This document shows positions 1-13,010 of a DNA stretch of 64,000 bases, in pieces. The position numbers and the translations under genes are program-made. Under the pieces are notes generated by a model. It searched no databases. It saw only the letters and a list, made by a program, of their open reading frames with translations, and was not told the origin of the DNA. The DNA lies in contig QAOA01008121.1 of assembly GCA_003255065.1 (NCBI GenBank), positions 186,001 through 250,000 on the forward strand. The letters are read 5' to 3'. How positions within the stretch are numbered: position 1 is the first letter of the stretch; each line of letters starts with the position of its first letter. Source of the stretch: Cercis canadensis. Taxonomy: Eukaryota; Streptophyta; Magnoliopsida; Fabales; Fabaceae.

Positions 1-598
1 AATGCCAGTGTAAATGTGGTACATAAGAGAAAATATTCAGATAATATGAGAATTAGTGCACTAAATGATTCTAACTGGGGAGTGTGACTCATGCTCTAAG
101 CCAGATAAATGTTCCATTGAAAAGAATTTTCCATTTATTAAAACAAAAAAACTGAAAGCATAATTATAGACAAAAAATTCTAAGTAAATCATTTTAAAAT
201 GGTTCCTAAAGAAGTTTAAGTAGAGGATCTTAACTTAACCCATTCCTATCTTATGTAACAAAAATATCAGCAAAGAAATTGCTGATTGAGGTAAGGTCAA
301 ACACGGGTCAATTTGAGAAGTTAAAAAATAAGTTTAGAAACAGCACCCATACAATTCATCATTTTCACCACCTAATGCCTAAATAGTAGAGCTTGTATCG
401 TCCACTGGTCACGAACAGTTGGGGACATTACATAAACTCCATTCCAAATCATTACATGCAGCTTCCCTTAATTCATGCAAACTTTTAACTAATTAAAGAC
501 AGCTCTAAGTTAATCTAAATCCTTTACAGAAATAAACCTCAAGTAGGTAAAGGCAAATCACAAAACATAGATTTCAATAAATTGGATCTGATACTCAC

Positions 599-3500
599 CT
601 TCCTCCGCAAGCATTGCCAATCCGTCTGCGCCACTACTTTGGTTGTAGGACATGAGAGAACGAAGACGTTGGGGAGCTCGATAATGAACACCTAGAAGAA
701 GGCTATAATCCATAATGTGCTGCGCTTCTAAAAACTTACTGTCAATTTCAATCTGCCTGCACAAAAGTATGAGTAAGAAGAAATATTCAATTTTTGCTGT
801 TAAGGTAAACATCAACGGAATAAGACTAAATTTTAAGCCAGTAGTAGCTTGAGATATTATGCCAAATAACACCATGTTACACTTGTTTGCACTCAGGACT
901 AAACATCATAATAATTTGGATCATGAAGCTACACAAGATTACATCATTCAAACAAAATATTACGAATTATTATTTCTAATTTCATGAGAAAAAAAGAAAA
1001 TATATTATTTTGAGAAAATTATATATTCATAACTTTACCATATCAAAATATGCAGCCAGGTTCTGCTGCATTAATGAGGCAATCTCTCTGATAAACCAAT
1101 GCACAAATGCCAAATACAAGTATGAAAGATGAGAGATGATATTTGGAACTATCACTTACTTTAATAAAGACTCCCGCCAAGAAGGTTCCAAGTAAAAGCA
1201 GTAGTTCAGATCCAAATCCTTTAGAGTAGTGTTCTCATCCATTTCTATCTTGTCTGATGAACGTCCAAGGGATGAACCTTTTAAATCAAATCTCCGATGA
1301 ATCCTCAATTCTGTACAGAACATATTTCCCATTACGACAAAGCGAAACTGCAGAACAGAAAATTACGTATAAATATCAGTGTCCGGTCTACAGGAAATAC
1401 AGATTATTAAGTCACGTTGCATGAATGATGCAGGTTATGATAGTCTCAAATTTTCGATGTGTATTTTCTTTATGATAATTTTCATACATCAGTTTTCGAG
1501 ATTGCAATTTGCAAGTGTTCATTTGCAAATTGTGCCATCCATTGATACATACTCCAAAAAACATGACTCCAGCACATAAAAATGTTGCAAGTCAATATGC
1601 ACATTACCTTTTGACCACTTGAAGGCTTGATCCTGTGAAGACCAAAAAATTTCGTAATGAGTGTATTCTCATATGATTTCACATGATGATGATAGTCTGG
1701 AAGCATTCTTAGAAGAACCTACAAGTCAAATTTTGGTTACTAGAGTTTGAATTTGATAATAAACCAAATAAGTAGGAAAGAGCATGTAAACACTAAGATA
1801 TCATTACCAAACATATCCACCACAGTTTGTTTCAGCAGGCACTAGCTAAGAGCTTGCTTTCCATTTCACATAAGCATGATGACATAGACTATGTCTATTA
1901 AAGTTATGCAATTAAGACTTGGTGAATAATATCCTAAAAAGCTAATCAGAAGGTCAGAATTCATAATGGACCTTGTGACAGATAGATGACAAAAAAGTAA
2001 CATGTTTGAGGCCTTTGAAATGCTCCTCGGTCCAATATCTAAAGAAGGAAATTTCGCAGGTAGAAAGTGTGGCAGTATTACAATGTTGTTCCGTTCATAA
2101 TCAGGAAGAGAACTTAATTAAAGGTTATCTCTTTCCTTTACTGTTGTGAGATTCCAACCTAGTTGGATTACTACAGGTAAACTGTTCTTGTTCAATTCAC
2201 TGCCATCCTTCAAAATATTGAATTAATCAAATAAGAATTCTAAATCTATGACCATTGAGAGGCTCATAATGGAAGGCCTCATACAGTCAATTGATTTGGC
2301 TAATAGGAAACAGATAATGAAACAGCGAGAAATTTTGAATACATCCTTAAAAAAGATTCAAAAATATAGAATAGATTTAAAAATCAGGGAGCTGTTAAAG
2401 AAGTATTTAGTTCCCATATAATAATCATTCTTTTATATACGATAGCAGTTTCTGCCATTCAAGTGCACATAATGGTTCTCTTTTTATGAATAGTGTCCAC
2501 TAGGTACAGTAGAAAATAAAAGGGAGAAAGACCAGAAACAAAATATGCATCATGAAACTATTTGATGTTATTGATGCAGAATGCCAAATAATGTAAAACT
2601 CGAAGACTATCTATTGCTCCAAACTGAAAACCGTGTCTTGAACTCCAAATTAGAAAAGAAAATGGGATGATAATAAAAGCCTTCACAAGCAGTGTTAATG
2701 GACAAGGACCAAATAAGATGAACACACCTTTACTTCAGATCTTCGCAGTGTCTTGATCATGAAACGGTCGTCCTGAGACAGGAAAAAGACACTACCACTT
2801 TTCCCTGGAGAAGATAATTCCCTCAGAGTATCATTTCCACAAATGGACATCATGTAGTCAGCAGCATCAATCCTGAACAACTCTCTCAAATTCCTGAAAC
2901 AGGCCTTAAGGTCACATATAATGAAGATCTGCACATTATCTGAGTACTTTAGAACTATTCATGATTCATGTAGTTGAAGCTAAGATTCAACATGTAATGC
3001 ATAATTAGATAAACAATTACACAGTTACAAGTTAATACTGAAGAAATATTCACACTTGTATTTGTGTCATTAAGGCATGGACTTGGGAAATCAGATGCAT
3101 GAAATTTTTTCTGTAAGACTCGGGAGACATTTGTCTTTTTAATCAACAGAAAAAATTAAGGATAATTATAGAAATACTATGGTCGATCAAAACTTCCCTT
3201 AAGAGAATGAAAAGGAATTTTGGATGAAAATTGAAGAATCAGCCAGATGTCTGATGCACTCAACACGAGTATTGTCAATCCATAAGGAGCTACAAAAAGT
3301 GATTTATTGAAGCAGAGGAGGAGCTTTGAATACAATAAACATATATCTAGTCAAGGTCTATAATAAACCAGTAATAACTAATAAATTCTTAAGCCAAAGT
3401 TGCTTAACAAAATTAGGATAAATTTACATGTATGCATTGTAATTTATAAGTACTTGAAGAATACAAAGGTTATACAAAACAAACAGTAACAACTTAAATA

Positions 3501-5716
3501 GAAGAAAGTCAACTACTAACCTGAACACCATTGGGCAATAATCTTTCCATTTAAAATCCTCTGATTGATGAGGAGGTGTCAGTTGAGATCCTTCTTTAGG
3601 AAAATTCATCCAAAAGCTTGCTCTGGGACCAAAATCTGATGCTCGAACTTCTCGTCTCTGTATGGGCGTAATCTTTCCTACAGTATACCTAACCATATTG
3701 AAGCACATTTTATATTTGTCACAAGAAACCGTGCAAAATCAAACAATGATAACACCGCAGTAACATTTTAGCTTCTAATGTAGGTATATTTTGTGCCTCT
3801 GTTATTTATGGTTGCCTCATGTTGCCCTAATGTCCAAAATCAGAGAGAGAAAAATAAAAGTGCTTAAGCCATCTAAGTTCTGCCAGCCAAAAATCCTGAA
3901 AAACAATCAAGACACAAATATGTTGACTGAAGGTGAAACATCTTCCAGTTGCTAAGTCATATTCAAATCTAGCCATTAATTTTTATTTTCCCTATAAATT
4001 TAAAAAATTAAAAAATAATTTCTGTAGTATACTCTTCTTTGCTGCTGTATCAATAATTCATTAATAATGTAGTGTTTGAAAAATGATGACCTGAAGGCTG
4101 GAAATCTAAAACCCCTATCTCTTTTGGGAACCAAATACCTCAGATCTCTACTGTTGGTGTGAAGGAAGGATTAAAAGAATTCCCAAAGGAAAAGGAATAC
4201 AACCTCTAACATAATAAACAAATGGAACCATATTGAAATCCTAATTGTATCACCAACTTGAAAAGACAGAATGCATAAGGGAGGAGCATTGGACCCAAAG
4301 TGAGAAGTGCTGCAACAGCTTGAAGTGCTTCCATGTACATTATATTAAATTAGAAAGCAAATAGATACTCGCAGAAAGCAAAATGATATGGCATTGTAAT
4401 GAATGATATCTAAAACAGAGCAAGTGCATAAAATATCAGGATAGTGCTTTGTACCTTATTCCAAGCTGCAAACTGAGCATTAGATCATAACTCCTGTGAC
4501 CTTTAATAATTGCTTCACCAGGTCTTTTAATCTCTTTGGCAAGTTTCTTTTGAAGCCGTCTCGCTCTTCTCGACAGTGATGAAAAACTATTGTTTAACAC
4601 TAGCTCACTTATTAATACACCTTGCATATACTCTCGTTCCAAAATTGGGGTATTTGCATTAACCTCTTTATCTCCACCTTCCATGACAGATTCTGTTAAA
4701 CCTAATGTAGAATCATGGCCAATTTCTTTCTCAATAGATACCTCAAGACTCCATCGCCTTTCAAGAGAAATATTTCTGCTCTGAGACTGCTCCAAATTTA
4801 ACAGGTTTCCTTTTGCAAGCTTATCAGCTGAAACACGATTTGATCTCTGGTTGTCAACAACCTTGATATTTCCCATATCTACTGAAGCAGCATGATGAAT
4901 ATGTGCCTGGTTCTGTTTTCTCAAATCAGGTAATAGCCCTCTTTTTCTCAAGGCACTGAGGTAAACTTCTTGTACAGATGGAAGTCGACTACCTTTTGGA
5001 TAAAAGGTTCCTTTGCCATCTTTTAAACCTCGTGTCCAAGTCCCAACATAGCAACCTCCATCACTCCATGTATATACTCCAAACCCATGCATCATGCCAT
5101 TTAACCAGCTTCCTTCAAATGAGTCCCCATTTATCCACGTGAAAGTTCCTTTTCCTGACATCCCACCTTTCATATTTCCTAAATAGACATTTCCATTGGC
5201 CCAGGTATACTTGCCAGGCCCCTCTGGTGTTCCTTGGATCCAGGAGCCCTCAAAGATATCTCCATTAGGATAAACTTGATAGCCAAGCCCATGTTTAAGA
5301 TTCAATCGCCACCGACCTTTATAGGTCAAATTATCAGAACCAATATATGTTCCTGTACCATGGATATAGCCACCAGAGAATTCACCCTCATATACTGCCC
5401 CAGAAGACCATCTAATTTTTCCATTCCCATGTCTCATCCCCCGTCTCCACTCACCTTCATATACACAACCATCTGACCACACATATTTACCATTGCATTC
5501 AGGAATGTAGCCAAGCAGGGAGCCAGAATATGATTCTCCATTAGCAAGTAAGAGTTCCCCAACTCTAAAGTCGGAAATTTCAGAGGAATGATCAGCTTCA
5601 CCGTTTGTCAATATAGATATATGGTCTTTGCCAGAAATGATATCAAGAGATTTTGTTCTCTCTGCACAAGAAAGTGCTCCTTCCAAATTATCAACTACGG
5701 CCACAGGGCCAGACAT
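599..5716 (-). CDS. PIP5K9: MORN-repeat phosphatidylinositol-4-phosphate 5-kinase (PIP5K9-like), 3' end outside window
   Basis: The gene product phosphorylates PtdIns4P to PtdIns(4,5)P2 at the plasma membrane or endomembranes. Six coding exons read 5716-4455, 3688-3521, 2893-2728, 1718-1608, 1347-1160 and 756-599. All junctions are GT-AG and phase-consistent, giving about 684 residues. The N-terminal exon carries eight MORN repeats (about residues 63-242, YEGEW/FEGSW type), then a polar linker. The kinase core starts near residue 418 (GIRYTVGKI). Visible motifs are the glycine loop SSPGKSGS, the ATP-binding lysine in MIKTL, MGNMF, FDLKGS and MDYSLLLG. The family is normally about 750-820 aa, so the C-terminal 100 or more residues, including the activation loop, lie before base 1. 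No further exon is visible in 1-590. Similarity to Arabidopsis PIP5K9 in the first residues (MSG...AERTKSLD) supports the start and the subgroup; the symbol is inferred from memory of the family. Confidence 0.9.
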
Positions 5717-6910
5717 GCATAATGACCAAAAGGAAGAGTTCCTTATAGAATTTTAAGTATCCCCAATTCTCAACAGCTACAAGACAAGAAAGGTTGGATA
5801 TAGGAAATGTTACCAAGAGAGATTCACTCTAGAAACTTCTTGTATTTTGACTGGAGGAGGGGAATCAGAAAAAGATAAATTAGATATTTATTACCACACA
5901 AGCAGGAAGTGACTTACAATGTAGCTGTTAAGGAAGAAGAAGAAGAAGAAGAAGAGATTTGCAAGATTCAGAAAGAGTTCCCTTAGAGGAGCGGCTAAAC
6001 AATCTATTTTGTTCACTATATCTTGCGAACTACAACATACAATTATAGTCTAAATTTGGGAAAAGAAAAGAGATTAATAGATATCATAACTAGAAGTGCT
6101 TATACAGGCAACAAGCAAAATAATCATCCGTAGAAATTCTTAAAGAAAAATTGAAATTGATTAAGTTGCCGTCTTTTTCTTCAATATGAGAGCATTTGGT
6201 TATTTGAATAAAAATCCAAATAAATAAAAATGCACAAGGAATTTGTTCATGACAACATAAAAACAGAGTAGGGTTGAGTGATCCTAACAAAGAATTGTTT
6301 CCCCAGCCATCTATGTAATCATGTTATGAGGAACCGGGGGAAGCTAGAGGGAAAAAAAACAGAAGAGGTTTTTAAAACTGACTTAAACTTGTCTCTACTT
6401 AAATATATGGGATTCAGAGAAGACTGTCAGACAGAACACTTGAAAGGATTACCTCTGTCCTTCGAGAATTGAAACCAATGAAGCTCTACACGTTATTAAT
6501 GTAATCAAACAATATATTGTATACAAGTTTGGTAAAGAGCCTAATTTATAGCACAAAAATCTGACCCACTCCTAAACGTAGCAAGAAGGAAAACTCATAT
6601 TTCAAACAAATTAGATTCTTAAAATGCCATACATATTCGAACCCTTTATTCCTTAAAAAGAAATAAAATTAGAAAGAGTTGGTTTAAATACTGAATGAAC
6701 AAAAGCTTTCAGGCATTTAACATATTGTAACCCGAAATTAACAACAGTGTTGAACAAGTACAAGATGACAAAATTCTGAAGTTTTCAGATAAACTGATAG
6801 CACATTATTGAAGTTACCTACGAAAAACAAACCAATTCCCGACCAATACCTATACACAGACATCCACACACAAGAAAAGAGCATGCATAAAGCAGAGAGT
6901 AGAGTACTAC

Positions 6911-7000
6911 CTTGGAAGGCAGGGACAGAATCACAAAGAAGGAACTGTAGCTGGTAACGGACCAGAATAGCTGAACATTGAAACAGTGAGAGAAAGAGAG
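6911..7000 (-). other. Probable non-coding 5' UTR exon of the PIP5K gene
   Basis: On the minus strand a good donor (CCAAG|GTAGTA) lies at 6911/6910, about 1.2 kb upstream of the PIP5K start codon. Plant PIP5K genes often have an intron in the 5' leader. The transcription start (about 7000 or further upstream) and the acceptor before 5716 were not fixed. The intervening 5717-6910 holds no convincing coding exon; there is a (GAA)n run near 5935-5955. Confidence 0.4.
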
Positions 7001-7683
7001 GGGTGCTTGTTTTAAAACTCTGAAGCTATTTCTACTACTTTGTAAATTTCGCTTTTGGATCAGTCCTGGTGATCATCAAATGGGATCGGATCCCAAGCTA
7101 CCTCAGCGGAGAAAGCCTATGCTTCAAGGAAATTTCTTTAAAACAAAAAATAAGAATTTAGGAAATATCTCTAGGCCTGTTTGACATAATAAAACATTTT
7201 TTATTTAACTCCATTTTATGATTTATGAAAATACAATATTCTCCACATTGTATATCCTGTAACCTGACAGTTTAAGTGCAATAATTAGTGTATTATTCCC
7301 AAACAGGGCATATTAAGACAGAGCTCTCCAACTATGAATGACGATTGGTGCCCCTAAATTTTAAAATCATAATCTGATTTGTGGCCTACCTTTCTCAGAT
7401 TAATTTATATTAAGTAGTAGTAAATTAGTAATAGCTAGAGGACGTCGCTTACCGACCCCAGTACATCATATATACAGCACACCGTTTTCAATAACGACAG
7501 GGTTTTGGTTTGACCCGGTTTGTTCTGTTCCGTTCCGTTTGATGTAGACGGGTACCCCACCACACAAAATGGTCCACCGTATGGAAAGCTTGGTTTAAGG
7601 ATCACTTTTTGTACACTACTGCAAGATATTCATCAAAATTAAAATTAAAATTAAAATATATATGAAATTTATGAAAAAAAAAA
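7001..7683. other. PIP5K upstream region, no gene seen
   Basis: This is AT-rich sequence presumed to contain the PIP5K promoter (minus strand). I found no open frame with protein-like composition. A 17-base N gap follows at 7684-7700, immediately before a long inverted repeat. Confidence 0.4.
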
Positions 7684-7700
7684 NNNNNNNNNNNNNNNNN

Positions 7701-7898
7701 GGAGCCGAATTTTGGCATAAAGGAATTTTTTTTTTTTTATTTTCAAGAGGGAGTCGAATTATGAGGGAAAGGGGAGCCAAAATTCGGCTCCTTAAAGGAG
7801 GAGGGAGCCAAAATTCGGCTCCCTACTATCCCAAAAATTTGACTCCCTAATTGAAAATAAAAAAAAAATAAAAAAAATTCATGCCAAAATTCGGCTCC
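7701..7898. repeat. Long nested hairpin built from a GGAGCC-AAAATTC-GGCTCC palindrome
   Basis: The left arm from 7701 (GGAGCCGAATTTTGGCAT, an A/T run, ATTTTCAA) is the near-perfect inverse of 7851-7898. Inside it, GGGAGTCGAATTATGAGGG near 7750 pairs with the inverse of a segment around 7829-7847. The centre carries two direct copies of the 19-bp palindrome GGAGCCAAAATTCGGCTCC (7773 and 7804). Another half-copy follows at about 7914-7930. The left flank is an N gap, as expected for a structure that assembles poorly. It is probably a foldback or MITE-type element; no coding capacity is visible. Confidence 0.75.
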
Positions 7899-7930
7899 TT
7901 AAAGGAGCCTCAAACCAAAATTCGGCTCCT

Positions 7931-10758
7931 CATTACAGTTTAAAATGCGACACTGAAGAGAAAAAGTAAAAAAAAAAACTACCGTAGTTGTGGAAATAGT
8001 TTGAAATGTGCCTTATATGTGTAATTAGTTTGCAGATATACATTATTCAGAAAAATCACTCAGGAAAAGATTGCAATCTATTGTGGTAAAGGTCTAATAT
8101 TGTATCAATAAGGGTTTAGTTTAATCAAAGTAAGTTGAACTTTAGGTATACACCATTGATTATAGTTAAGGGTTCAAGGTTCAGTGATAATATTATTAAA
8201 AAAAATTAATTAATTACTTAAATTTTTAAACGAGATTAAACTCATATTCAATTAAATAAAATAAAAATACTCGTAATATTAAAAAAAAAAATCAATATTA
8301 TTTTGCCAACCACAAAACAAAAATGTCCAATATTGTTTTCTAATTTGAGTAGCAGTGGGTCCAACTAGGCTAACATGTGATAACTGGTTAGGTACCATCT
8401 ATCTTCTTGCTGCCTTTCGAATAGTTCCCTGTCCCTTTTTTTTTACACCCTTCTCTCCCAAACGAATTACACCCTTTACATCAAACATTAGTTTTTAGCT
8501 ATTACTTTATCATTTTCATGCTTTACAGAAGAATGATTAGTCATTGATTATATGCCCCATCTTTATATTTTTAATCATATTTTATTAGTTAATCAGTAAC
8601 TAATAAAATGATTAGTCATTGATACAAATAATATGCGTGAAGAATATTACAGGTAGGCCTATAGCTTTAAGCATCAAACTTTAGTTGACCCAGATTCGTA
8701 AGTCACACCTAAATAGATAGAGAAAGAGGGTAGAAGGAAACTTGTGTCACAAAATTCCAAATGCAGACCACATAACTTGGTAATGTATCTTTTAATTTTG
8801 TAAGAATTTGAGGATCAAGCATTGGATGCTTCCACTTTTCAAAGGCGTCCCCATTTTCCATTTTTAATCTTTAAGAAAAGGTGTTTGTAGTTGTTTTCTT
8901 CATTGGAAATTGCTGGGCTTTTGTACAGTTTACGTTGTGGAAAATAAATTAAGTTCGTACAGTGAGTGGTACATGGAATCCACTTTCTAAACAAACTTAT
9001 TATATAGACAAATTAAATGGGTAATGTCTAGCTGTCCATTATTCTTTTTCCATCTAACTTTCCTTTGTTTCTTTAATCTGAGTTTAAATTTATTTAAGTG
9101 GTGGATGGTTTTTTCTTTTGGATTCTCGGGCCTACAAAACTTAGCGTGACTATAAATTATTGGATTAATTTGTTGAAATAATCCGATAATGAAAACTAAG
9201 CATGAAGATAATGTAGTTTAGGAACAAGGCTTGGATTCTATATTTGAAACTTTCATGGTGGCTGCTGTTTTTTTTAACAAGTATATCAAAGCATTTTTTT
9301 AAGTATAAACAAGTGCCATCAAGAAGAGATCAGATGAGTAGTTATTGTAACACCAAAAATAGGTTTCCCATAGTATTCTCACATTGTGAATGCAATAGTT
9401 AAAATATGATTCCCTCCCTCTTACCAAAACAAAAAAAAATGTTAAATTATGAAAGATGAAAAAATTAATGGAAAAAGATTTAGCACTGAAAATTTAATTC
9501 ATGGGATAATTTATTCAAGGTGTCCAAATTTTGATTAGTTATGAGACAAAATATGATAGGGATTCTATCTTATCTCACCCATATAAGTGAGGTAAAAATG
9601 ACAAAAAAAATAAAATTACTGGTAGTTTGAATTTAAATAATTAATTTTGGTACCATCACAAATATCTCGAAAAACTAAGTCACCCGTATAAATCACATTT
9701 TGAGTGACTCAATTTTTTAAGATATTTACTATGGTATCAAAATAAAAAAATTTGTTATACTTCAAACTCTCAATAATTTTTATTTTTTTATCGCATCCAA
9801 AAGAAAATTATATAACTTGCTTGCAAAAGTTTCTAACTGTATAAAAATTGCCTTCCAATAATGACTTTCAGAATACACACAAATAGGTCCCTGTCTTCTT
9901 CTGTATGAGTGTTGAATACTTCAATAATTCAATTCAGTAAGTCGCTTTCTACACCCCGCGTGTGGGAAGAATAACTAATTGCTAATCTCTTTCTATAGGA
10001 GAAATTTATATTGATAAATACAAAGACAGACTCTTAAACAGTAGAATATAAGACAAGACTATGACTTTATGTTATTATTCCAATGTTAATATGAATTTAC
10101 AATTGTAAATTGAAATGAATCTCTAACGACACAAAGCACATCTAAGCAACCCCTCACATATAATTTTATAGGTTATATTAATTATGGTGTGCATAAATTC
10201 ACTGCATTATACTTGTATGTTTAAACGGATTTTTAATTTGACCATTTCCCTCTATATTACTTTAATTCTGTCATTCCATTATTGACAAGTGTTTAAAGCT
10301 ATCAATAATAGACCTAATTTTTTGTGATAAACAATAATATACCCCATTTTAATTAAGTAATAAAACTAATGATATGAAAATAAATAAAAATTGTTTTTAT
10401 CAATTAATTATAAATGTTAGAGTAAATACTAGTTACATAACTCGTGAAGCACAAATATGTACAATTACAAAGGCGGTGACATCTTAATTTAAAAGAAATA
10501 TTTTATGTGAATCGATCAATTTAAATACAATCATCTTTACAACTGACTAAATTTGTACATCTAAAAATTACATAAGTACATAATTCTAAATATTACTAAA
10601 GAATAATCAAACTTAATTGTGATAACGGGGGAAGCTTGCACTATGTTAGCAAAAACATGAACCTTTTTAATAAAAGTAACTTAATTTGGACGTAATTGAA
10701 GTGATAAAATGAATGGAAGTAGGAGTGGATTGATTGTAAACTCATCAATATATTGTAA
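7931..10758. other. AT-rich intergenic DNA, no gene seen
   Basis: Reading both strands shows only short low-complexity open frames, poly-A/T runs and no recognisable domain. No RNA gene was recognised. Confidence 0.5.
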
Positions 10759-10943
10759 GGGAGCTGTTATTTTTACACCTTATTTTGTTAATGTCACACA
10801 TTACTTTTTTCTATATTAAATGAATTTTTTTACAATTGATTAAAAACTTTATATATTAATTAAGGGTAATTTAATTTATATTATATTTAAACATAAAATA
10901 TAGTATGACATTAATAAAATTAAGTGTAAAAATAGCAGCTCCC
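10759..10943. mobile_element. 185-bp MITE, GGGAG-ended family, copy 1
   Basis: Terminal inverted repeats of about 38 bp start GGGAGCTGTTATTTTTACAC at the left. The inverse of the right end starts GGGAGCTGCTATTTTTACAC. The flanks are TATTGTAA (10751-10758) and TATTATAA (10944-10951), an 8-bp target-site duplication with one mismatch, which suggests a hAT-type element. The interior is AT-rich with no ORF. A diverged relative lies at 14479-14727. Confidence 0.75.
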
Positions 10944-12405
10944 TATTATAAATCCAAATTACATTGAAAAAAATATTTTAATAGTATACAAGATGCAGGT
11001 GTAGACTGTATAGTTTATTTCTTAACAGCTACCATGAAAACAAAGCAAGAACAAAATGATTATGTAGGGTTGGCCAACAGAGATATTGGTGCTAAAGGTT
11101 GGAAAATTCAGGAAACACAAATATCTTGTTGTCGATGTATGCAGGTGCACTAACAAGACTATTTGTGAGTTGTGGTTTGTGCTAGTTTGGTGAGTGAATT
11201 TGACGGTATATATGGTTTTGAAAGCACATGAGAAATATGAGAGATGGGAAAGTAATAATAGTGAAGTTGGTCGGTAGGGGTTGAATAAGACGACATATGA
11301 ACGTGGCCAATTTAAGCTTTGCCATGAATTCTTCATATATTCATATATCATATATGCTTTCCTCATTTCTGAAAGCTCAGTCCACACTTTCATCATCCTA
11401 TATCATTACCAATTATTGTATCAAAATTAAATTCAAAGAGATGTGGGTAATTTACACATCATCCGCGCCCACCCTCTCAATTTTCTATCTTCCTCTCTCC
11501 ATTTTCTTCACTTATTTAGTAATCATATTTGTTTCTTTCCTATTTTTATTTCCGATTTCATCAACTAGGTGCTTATGGCGGCAACCGACTGTCCCCACTG
11601 CCCTTTTTATTTCTTTCTTTTTTTTAAAAAAAAAAAAAAAAGAGTAGGAAAATCAACATTAATTTCAATGACATTATATGAAGGGCCACTACAGTGTATG
11701 AGCCTATGAGGTGTATGATATGAAGGATTTTTGGAAGACAGAAAAATCCGAAAAATAAAAGGAGTAAAGAGGGATATAATGATAAACATCTATAGTTTTT
11801 GTCATTTGGTTCACAAAGATTCCCTCGGAAATGCGATTTATCAGAAAACACAAAACATTAAATATTGGCTGGACTAACGTTAATTTTCTTATTATTAAAC
11901 TAGTTCATCTAAGATTTTTCGGTGTTTTCAATATAGCTTTCTCTTTAATTTCTCCGATAAAAATATTGTTTTAATGTTTTTATTGTCCTATTTAATATTT
12001 ATGAGGAAAGAGACTCTTAATTTGATATAGGACGTTTTTTTACAATCATGAGTCTCTTCTAATGCATGGTGCCTGTAGTTTTTTTTTTTTTAAAAAAAAA
12101 GTTTTTGAATAAAATTATTTATTGAAAGGATAGAATGTGGATATAGTGTTTTTTTTTTTGTTTCCAAATTAATTTTTTTTTTATGAATTAACATGTAATT
12201 TTAATTTTTTAGAAATATAAGTTAGATGCTAAATTAAAAAAATGATTTTTTTTGTATCGTATATTTATATTTATAATGCAAATATACGCAATAGAACAGC
12301 AAAATTGAAACCTATTAAGCAATTATATATGCATAGCAGTTGGCCATGACTTCCAAGCTGATCACTACACATGTCATTTCATGCACATAAATAGGGTCAA
12401 GAAAA
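10944..12405. other. AT-rich intergenic DNA, no gene seen
   Basis: Small overlapping frames around 11022-11851 are low-complexity (poly-F/K, tract-derived) and show no family features. Nothing else is supported. Confidence 0.45.
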
Positions 12406-12562
12406 AAAGGCTCTGCCTCTCTTTCCCTTATCGATGTTCTTGTCTTGAATTTTTTATCACGCTGCGTGCTTTAAAAAATCCACTTGCAGATAAGCTTAAC
12501 CAAAAAGGTATACTGTTTTATTTATTGCATCAAGTGAGTGCGGCCGATAAATCAATCACTAA
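12406..12562. repeat. Direct repeat at a contig join, left copy (157 bp)
   Basis: Bases 12406-12562 recur at 12854-13010 with the same length and apparently identical sequence. The right copy begins right after a single N at 12853. The simplest reading is that two contig ends cover the same locus and were placed side by side. Confidence 0.8.
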
Positions 12563-12852
12563 GGCTCTTTGAGAGTTTTTTTGGAGGGGGAGGAGAGGAG
12601 AGGAGAGGAAAGGGAGGGAAAGGAAGGGAAAGGAAAGGGAGAGGTTTTCCTCTCCTTTGTTTGGATGATTAAAATGAGGAAAAGGAAAGGAAAGGGAAGG
12701 AAATGTCTTATTGTAAAATATTTTTACTAGTTTACCCTTTATTTTCTTTTCACTCTTTTTTTCTAATTCAATTTTTTAATTATAAATGTAATTATTATTT
12801 ATTTATTAAAAAATAAAAATTGACAATAACCGAATTCATACTCTAATTAAGT
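12563..12852. mobile_element. Purine-rich insertion, probable truncated MITE
   Basis: This block starts GGCTCTTTGAGAG directly after CACTAA and runs to the N at 12853. The right-hand copy of the duplicated flank continues after CACTAA with different sequence and lacks the block. It contains a G/A-rich tract (about 12583-12643) and the string TCCTTTGTTTGGAT (12653), which also begins the MITE-like element at 52804. It reads as a presence/absence insertion cut off at a contig end. Confidence 0.5.
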
Positions 12853-12853
12853 N

Positions 12854-13010
12854 AAAGGCTCTGCCTCTCTTTCCCTTATCGATGTTCTTGTCTTGAATTT
12901 TTTATCACGCTGCGTGCTTTAAAAAATCCACTTGCAGATAAGCTTAACCAAAAAGGTATACTGTTTTATTTATTGCATCAAGTGAGTGCGGCCGATAAAT
13001 CAATCACTAA
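12854..13010. repeat. Direct repeat at a contig join, right copy (157 bp)
   Basis: Second copy of 12406-12562, following the N at 12853. Here the sequence runs on into TGGTAAGTTAATT without the purine-rich insertion. Confidence 0.8.

Noticed and set aside
11022..11851. Several frames of 60-124 aa on both strands
   Set aside because: Driven by poly-A/T tracts; composition is unlike protein and there is no supporting splice or promoter context.
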